The notes beneath the pieces are model-generated. The model was not told where the DNA came from, did not search any database, and worked only from the letters and a program-made list of their open reading frames with translations. Shown here piece after piece: positions 17,637 through 22,041 of a stretch of DNA of 22,041 nucleotides. The stretch's first letter is position 1, and every line of letters starts with the position of its first letter. The DNA is from Chara braunii (taxonomy: Eukaryota; Streptophyta; Charophyceae; Charales; Characeae), in NCBI GenBank assembly GCA_003427395.1, contig BFEA01000005.1:2467047-2489087 (forward strand). The letters are read 5' to 3'. A program made the translations under genes and the position numbers.

Positions 17637-18770
17637 CTAGGAGGCGCCGCGGGGATGCGAGGCGCCGGGGGGGGACTGAGCACGACGCTGGCGGGAAAGG
17701 TCAACGTAGTGGCGGTCGAGGGTGGTAGTGTAAGGGCACCGCGAGGAGGTATGACCGTCCTGACGGCATCGCAAACACCTACGTCGGCCCATAATAACCG
17801 CGCGCTCCGCAGTGGAAAGGACACCGCGAGGAGGAACAAAGCCCTGAGGGAGGTCCTGCTGAGGGACCTCGGGGGGCGACGCGCCAACGTGACCAGGGCG
17901 GCTGCGTGCCCGGGAAAGGGTGGAGAGGATGAGCTGGAGGCGCTCAGCCATATGGAGAGTAGAGTCCTCTAGGTGGTGGTGGACGACATCGCCGAGATTG
18001 AGGTCGTCGTTATGGTCACCCTCTCGCGACAGCGGGGCACCAATGCCCTGCTCACCATACTCGAGCGCGCTGAAGCGGCGCGAGAAGTGGTGGCCCTGCT
18101 GCGTGGAATGGCGGGGGCGACTGCGGAAAGGGGAACGGCGCTGGGAAGTGCCGTGAGAGGAGGAGGAGGCGTAGCCCGTGCGCTGAGGCTGGGAGGAGGA
18201 AGCGGGGTGAAGACGGTCTCGCATCCGCTGGTGGTCCCTGGCGGCCTCGTAAGCGTGCGAGGCCGATGTGAACTCGTACCGCCATAGCTCGGAGCGGTAC
18301 TCGAGCGGAAGGCTGGCCAAGAAACGATCGATAAGGGCAGCCTCGGGGAGGAACGCCACGTCACAAGTGAGGCGGGCGTCCTGAAAAACCTGGATGTGGC
18401 GATCCAGAGCGGCAGTGCCACCAGAGCCGGACCAGCGTGTAGTGACGACACGCTCGAAGGCGTCAGTCACGTCGTATCGGGCTCCGAAGCAATCCTCGAG
18501 GAACGCCTGGAAATCCATGAAGGTCGGGATCCGACCCTCATGAAGGGAGTACGTGTAGAAATCCTCCCAGGCCTCGAAAGGACCGCCACGTAGGCGCGTG
18601 GAGAGGTGACCCACCCACGTGTCGTGTGTGGCGCCCATGAGCTGGAGCGTGCAGGTGGCAGACTGCAGCCACCAAGACACGCGTATGCCTGTACTGTCAT
18701 ACAAGGCAATGTTCGACAAGCGGATGAGTGGTGCGCCACCGTTTTGGCGGCGAGGGGAACGGGAAGCAGG
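17637..18770 (-). CDS. gag: Gag capsid and nucleocapsid, inner element
   Basis: The frame is open from TAG 18771-18773 to 17637. Capsid features appear in order: PLIRLSNIALYDSTGIRVSW, then GGPFEAWEDFYTYSL, FMDFQAFLEDCF, TAALDRHIQVFQD and LIDRFLASLPLEYRSEL, the helical pattern of retrotransposon Gag. A basic Ser/Arg/His-rich stretch precedes an intact zinc knuckle CLRCRQDGHTSSRC (17736-17777; C-X2-C-X4-H-X4-C). There is no ATG at the beginning; the frame is a continuation of the upstream Gag segment after a stop whose position suggests a former CAG. The product would build the particle and bind element RNA. Confidence 0.85.
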   Translation of the reverse strand, partial: PASRSPRRQNGGAPLIRLSNIALYDSTGIRVSWWLQSATCTLQLMGATHDTWVGHLSTRLRGGPFEAWEDFYTYSLHEGRIPTFMDFQAFLEDCFGARYDVTDAFERVVTTRWSGSGGTAALDRHIQVFQDARLTCDVAFLPEAALIDRFLASLPLEYRSELWRYEFTSASHAYEAARDHQRMRDRLHPASSSQPQRTGYASSSSHGTSQRRSPFRSRPRHSTQQGHHFSRRFSALEYGEQGIGAPLSREGDHNDDLNLGDVVHHHLEDSTLHMAERLQLILSTLSRARSRPGHVGASPPEVPQQDLPQGFVPPRGVLSTAERAVIMGRRRCLRCRQDGHTSSRCPYTTTLDRHYVDLSRQRRAQSPPGASHPRGAS

Positions 18771-18834
18771 CTACGGCGGAATAAGTCGGCGCAGGTCCTG
18801 GAGGAGGAGGCGCAACTGACTGTACGCCCGGGCC

Positions 18835-19710
18835 TCATGGTGGAGCGGCGGGGAAAACAGCGGCATGCTGCGCGGGATCCGCGGTGGAAGAGGTCGCAGC
18901 AACCGAGGGGATGGGGAGGAGGTAGGATGGGGATGGGTAGGGTGCAGGGCAAGGGAAGCGAACCTGCATGGAAGGAAGAATAGAGGAAGAAGGGGGTGCG
19001 CCGGAAGGCACGGCCACCTGTGAGGGTGGGGGTGGCTGAAAGCGTGAGAGAGTGAGGTCGGTCCGGAGCTGGGCGATCCCGTCCTCGAGACCTCGAATAT
19101 AGGTCGAGCGAGGTGTGGCAGGGGGAGACGCACGAGCGGCGCGAGGCATCCCACAAGGAGTAGAGCCAGGTGGCGCTGCGGTCGTGCGAAGAGGAGGGAG
19201 AAGTGGGGCACCCGAAAAAGCTGCGACCATGGTAGCGGGTTGTGGTACCGTGGCCGTAGTGACCGAGGTCTGGGCGGGTGCGCCCGTAGACTGAGGGAGG
19301 ACCTGACTTGTGGCGGCCGTCGTGCTAGGGGCGTGGACGGTCACCAAGATGGCCGGGTCGGGGGCAGCGGAGGAGGAAGCTCCACCGTGGCCACCCTGTT
19401 GGAGGACGGGGGACCCGGACTGGGGGCCAGGAAAAGAGATAGGGTGAGGATAGGAAGGATGACCAGCGTCCTGGAGTTGCCGCACGCCGGCGGCAAGGGT
19501 CGCCACCTGCGCCTGTAAGGGCGTGAGGGCCGCGAGTTGCGCCTGGATGGGCACAAGGGTCGCGAGTTGCGTCTGGATGGGCGCAAGGAGGGAGGTGAGG
19601 AGGGTGTGCAGATCCCCTTGGGGCTGATGGCCTTGGTCCGCCGGCACGGGTGTGGAGCCCGATGCCGTGGTCATCGCCGTGTCGGCGGCGTCTGACACAC
19701 TGTCGGCCAT
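18835..19710 (-). CDS. gag: Gag N-terminal region, inner element
   Basis: The first ATG in the frame is at 19710 (MADSVSDAADTAM), giving 291 codons, which I prefer over the upstream TTG because the family uses ATG. An Ala/Gly/Pro/Ser-rich protein follows, with a three-fold repeat of about ten residues (PIQTQLATL, PIQAQLAAL, PLQAQVATL) near residues 40-70 that could form a coiled coil. Near the end YIRGLEDGIAQLRTDLTL is a second helical stretch. The frame stops at 18835. The adjoining frame at about 18770-18870 (EARAYSQLRLLLQDLRRL) continues into the capsid segment, so a frameshift near 18840-18870 splits Gag. Confidence 0.7.
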   Translation of the reverse strand: MADSVSDAADTAMTTASGSTPVPADQGHQPQGDLHTLLTSLLAPIQTQLATLVPIQAQLAALTPLQAQVATLAAGVRQLQDAGHPSYPHPISFPGPQSGSPVLQQGGHGGASSSAAPDPAILVTVHAPSTTAATSQVLPQSTGAPAQTSVTTATVPQPATMVAAFSGAPLLPPLRTTAAPPGSTPCGMPRAARASPPATPRSTYIRGLEDGIAQLRTDLTLSRFQPPPPSQVAVPSGAPPSSSILPSMQVRFPCPAPYPSPSYLLPIPSVAATSSTADPAQHAAVFPAAPP

Positions 19711-20090
19711 TGGGAGATGACGGACCGGACTGGAGGGAGCCAGAAGAGGTCCGCGGTAGAAAGCGGCGAACGGCGCTAGCAAGGCTAGCACGGGCGCCGT
19801 CAAAGGGGGAGGGGTGGTTCGGGTCCAGGGTGCCCGAAGAGGACGGGGAAGTAGGGGGGTTTTGAAGAACCCTAAACCCTACAAAAACCCTAACCGAAGT
19901 TTAAGTGGTTAGGGTAGGGTACCGGTGACCTAATCAAGGAAGTAAAATAGCAAGCATAGGGGGGGGGGAAGGCGGGAGAAAAATAAATAAACAGCGAGAT
20001 TTCGGGGGTAGAAGTGGCGAGCGTTTTGCTTAAGCCACGTGGCAAGTGATGGAGGGGGTGGGTGGGGGAAGGGAGCATGAAGAAACGCCT
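19711..20090 (-). other. Leader of the inner element with telomere-like motifs
   Basis: Untranslated leader between the primer-binding site and Gag. It contains AACCCTAAACCCT (19868-19880) and AAAAACCCTAACC (19883-19895) on the plus strand, that is TTTAGGG-like telomere or telo-box motifs on the element sense strand, and a G-run at about 19960-19970. Confidence 0.55.
19887..19915. repeat. 9-bp inverted repeat of telomere-like sequence
   Basis: ACCCTAACC (19887-19895) and GGTTAGGGT (19907-19915) are perfect inverted copies separated by 11 bases. The arms resemble plant telomeric units. In the leader RNA this would form a hairpin. Confidence 0.75.
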
Positions 20091-20103
20091 GCTCCGATAC
20101 CAA
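20091..20103 (-). promoter_or_regulatory. Primer-binding site for initiator tRNA-Met, inner element
   Basis: Immediately inside the 5' LTR the sense strand reads TTGGTATCGGAGC. The plant initiator-Met binding site is TGGTATCAGAGC, so this differs at one base (G for A), a transition. This site would prime minus-strand DNA synthesis, and it fixes the right-hand LTR as the 5' one. Confidence 0.85.
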
Positions 20104-20259
20104 TGTAGCGGACCCACCGGGAAGGTGCTCCGCCTGGGATAGTGATGGAGCTGGAGGATGAGGGAGGAGCGAGATGACATAACGCAGCTCCCAAGCAAGA
20201 CTCCAACGCACGTACTCCAAACCGTGCAAGTGTAGAATGAATCCGAAAACAGACAACTA

Positions 20260-20275
20260 CTGGGGTATACCCCAG
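20260..20275. repeat. 16-bp perfect palindrome in the inner 5' LTR
   Basis: CTGGGGTATACCCCAG is self-complementary. In the 3' LTR one G is missing and the end differs (GCTGGGTATACCCCAA), so the symmetry is broken there. Confidence 0.75.
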
Positions 20276-20300
20276 CGGACTGACGGGACTTGATTGGACT

Positions 20301-20326
20301 GGCTGGTACCAACAGAGGTACCAGCC
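20301..20326. repeat. Perfect 10-bp hairpin specific to the inner 5' LTR
   Basis: GGCTGGTACC (20301-20310) and GGTACCAGCC (20317-20326) flank AACAGA. The matching place in the 3' LTR has only TGGAC repeats. Confidence 0.85.
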
Positions 20327-20421
20327 TGGACTGGATTGGACTGCCCTCGAATAGAACACACGTCTGTGAGAACAGGCCAAGGGGCTGGTCTCACAGGCCA
20401 ACCAACCAAAGGTCCGCTACA

Positions 20422-21376
20422 ATCTTTCTTCTTGTGCTTCGTCTTTCCCGCCCTTCTTCTCTTTCTTTTTCGCTGAGTTTTGGTAGCCTCGCTCTGCATG
20501 ATCGGATCGATGCGTGGAGAGTGGCTACGTCCCCCACGCCGCAATTGGGCCATGCAGAACGTAGGCATTTCTTCTCTAATCGTCCCTCTAAGTCCTTGTA
20601 ATTCCGTGTTCTTCGCGCATGCATGCACGCTATAAATTTCGGCTGCTCGATTAGTTAGCTTTCTTAACCAGCTGTTGGAAACTCGGGGTTGCGCGATCAG
20701 CAAGGGTCGGCACACGAGCGAAGTAAGAGGTGAGTAGAGCAGGAGTCGGGTGACCTGACGAGCTGGTGCCAAACACGCGGGGTTGACGCGGACCACGACG
20801 GACTGTGGGCGCGGGCGAACCTGACGGGTGCGGGAGAACTAAGCGGGGTGACGGCTTCGTGGGTTGGTGCGCGACGACGGACTGTCCGCATAGGAGAGAG
20901 AAAAAAAGGAAGAGGGAGCTCAGGTTGATGGACGCGGATTTGCTGTTTCTTTTATCTTTTCTCCCTCCTGTCTCTTCTATATAAACTTTGATTTCGGCTC
21001 CGGGTGATTTGTCCGTTTCTGTTTTTCGAAATCTGGACTTGGTTTTCCTTCCGCTCACACTTGTCTTGCGATTTTTCATCTCGGATATGGTGTATGAATG
21101 CATGAATGAATGAATGGATGTCATGTTTGTTGCTTATCTTTCTACTTGATCCTTGCCTTCGTCTTTGCTTACCGCCTTTTGATGCACTCATGAGTAGGGT
21201 AGGGACTTTGTGCAGTCGTTGATCCTATTCTCATTTCTGCTATCTTTTGGTCGAGCTGTTGGGATTGTTGCACATTGCATACTCAAAAATTACGGAGTGA
21301 TTAGACAATCGAATGTCTGGCCCGGCGAACGCCGTGTGAGGATGCGCGTAAACGTGACTTGATCTGCGCTTTTACA
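20422..21376 (+). repeat. 3' LTR of the outer element, right segment
   Basis: It begins with the second ATCTT copy (20422-20426) and continues TCTTCTTGTGCTTCG exactly as the uninterrupted 5' LTR does near 1078. It matches to TTTACA at its end. A TATA-like box is kept at 20631-20637. The GAAT microsatellite near 21100 differs slightly in length and sequence from the 5' copy. Confidence 0.92.
20631..20637 (+). promoter_or_regulatory. Candidate TATA box, 3' LTR copy
   Basis: TATAAAT in the same context as the one in the 5' LTR. If active it would read out into the right flank. Confidence 0.3.
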
Positions 21377-21464
21377 CGGGGGTTAGGAGGAGGGTTTTAT
21401 TTCCTTTTCTTGTATGGAGAAAGATGGGGAGGTGGGGAAGGAGAGATGGTTAACGGGTGCATAA
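21377..21464. other. Right flank, purine-rich
   Basis: Short purine-rich flank beginning CGGGGG, a possible imperfect match to the AGGGG before the 5' LTR. No gene is seen. Confidence 0.4.
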
Positions 21465-22041
21465 ATTTTCAGGTCTCCTTTCCAGGCAGTTCAACCACTT
21501 TAGGTTACTACACCACTTTCAGATTGTGTGTGGATCTATACATGGGGTTGTCTGAAACCGCCTTCAGACAGTTCAACCACTTTAGGTTGATACACCACTT
21601 TCAGATTGCCTACATATCCATTGCAAATGGTGAGATGGGGGTACCTGAAACCCCTTTCAGAAACTTCAGCCACTTCAGCAGTTTAAGGTCCCCACCTGAA
21701 ATTCCTGAAATGACTTGAAGTGGTTGAAGCTTCTGATACCCACATCCAACCATTTAGATGAGGGTACCTGAAACCCCTTTCAGAAGCTTCAGCCACTTCA
21801 ACATTTTCAGGTCCCCAGCTGAAATTCCTGAAATAACCTGAAGTGGTTGAAGCTTCTAAAAGGGGTTTTAGGTACCCTCATCCAAATGGTTGGATGGGAG
21901 TACCTGAAACCCCTTTTAGAAGCTTCAGCCACTTCAGCGGTTTCAAGTCCCCACCTGAAATTCCTGAAATGACCTGAAGTGGCTGAAACTTCTGAAAGAG
22001 GTTTCATGTACGCCCATCCAACCATTTGGATGTGGGTACCT
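21465..22041. repeat. Tandem array of imperfect palindromes, truncated by the window end
   Basis: Units begin with (G/A)GTACCTGAAACCCC at 21640, 21763, 21899, and a further GGTACC at 22035, so periods are 123, 136 and 136 bp. Each unit is itself an inverted repeat: in the second, 21763-21800 pairs with 21839-21876 over 38 bases with three mismatches. The joining segment CATCCAACCATTTGGATG occurs in both orientations in successive units. More diverged copies (CAGTTCAACCACTTTAGGTT) at 21487 and 21569 extend the array leftward. The unit is not one I recognise; foldback-type satellites or a non-autonomous transposon array are possible. Confidence 0.8.

Larger units (their letters stand above)
11836..20421 (-). 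mobile_element. Inner Ty3/gypsy chromodomain-bearing LTR retrotransposon, nested
   Basis: The element is 8,586 bp, inserted into the outer 3' LTR in the opposite orientation. It is bounded by TG...CA and a perfect 5-bp ATCTT duplication. In transcription order (right to left) it has a 5' LTR, primer-binding site, leader, gag, protease, RT, RNase H, integrase with chromodomain, 3' untranslated region and 3' LTR. The chromodomain and RT-before-integrase order place it near the chromoviruses of Ty3/gypsy. Visible damage: a frameshift in gag, TAG 18771-18773, a frame change between gag and protease, TGA 17455-17457, a frame change between protease and RT, and TGA 15488-15490 in RNase H. A polypurine tract is not obvious before the 3' LTR. 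Confidence 0.95.
20104..20421 (-). repeat. 5' LTR of the inner element
   Basis: It is 318 bp, ends in the same 11-bp terminal inverted repeat as its partner, and is adjacent to the primer-binding site. It is 33 bp longer than the 3' LTR because of a block containing a perfect hairpin (20301-20326). Substitutions relative to the other LTR run at several per cent by eye. No clear TATA box is seen on the sense strand. Confidence 0.93.
564..21376 (+). mobile_element. Outer Ty3/gypsy LTR retrotransposon, degenerate, interrupted by a second element
   Basis: Two related LTRs, at 564-2032 and 11283-21376 (the second split by an 8.6-kb insertion), flank an internal region in the order gag, protease, RT, RNase H, integrase. 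This order identifies Ty3/gypsy rather than Ty1/copia, where integrase precedes RT. Without the nested insertion and its duplicated target the element is about 12.2 kb, long for the family because of long LTRs and about 2.3 kb of post-integrase sequence. A possible imperfect 5-bp target duplication is AGGGG (559-563) against CGGGG (21377-21381). No clear primer-binding site follows the 5' LTR and no polypurine tract precedes the 3' LTR. Every coding segment carries stops or frameshifts, so the copy is non-autonomous now. Confidence 0.9.

Overview
This window is a nested pair of Ty3/gypsy (Metaviridae-type) LTR retrotransposons in repeat-rich nuclear DNA. I see no host gene. The inner element has a primer-binding site matching plant initiator tRNA-Met except at one base, a chromodomain-type integrase and a leader with TTTAGGG-like telomere motifs. 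Several nonsense codons look like CAG to TAG changes. Together these suggest a green-lineage host, a streptophyte plant or charophyte alga (a Chara-like genome would fit). Species is inference only. Two unresolved bases (12995, 13000) show that this is draft assembly sequence.

Layout. 1-563 is unassigned left flank. 564-21376 is an outer plus-strand element of about 12.2 kb once the insertion is removed. It has a 5' LTR (564-2032), a leader, gag, protease, reverse transcriptase, RNase H, and integrase preceded by a half-PHD-like zinc motif. A long post-integrase region (8935-11282) has unrecognised protein-like frames, including a very acidic one. The 3' LTR (11283-11835 plus 20422-21376) is split. 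Its coding region is decayed: frameshifts, many nonsense codons, a lost zinc-knuckle cysteine and a lost catalytic glutamate of integrase.

Inside that 3' LTR sits a complete inner element on the minus strand (11836-20421, 8,586 bp), with a perfect 5-bp target duplication (ATCTT) and TG...CA ends. Its 5' LTR is on the right (20104-20421) and its 3' LTR on the left (11836-12120). In transcription order it carries an Ala/Pro-rich Gag N-terminus, a Gag capsid and CCHC region, protease, RT, and an RNase H-integrase-chromodomain frame. It is younger than the outer element and retains most catalytic residues, but it too is broken by frameshifts and stops.

The right edge (about 21465-22041) is a tandem array of imperfect palindromes with a period of 123-136 bp that runs off the window. 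The points I find most worth pursuing are the half-PHD motif fused before integrase, the post-integrase accessory frames, the three adjacent hairpins abutting the outer 3' LTR, the Pro/Ser/Thr-rich insertion inside the inner RNase H, and the palindromic array.
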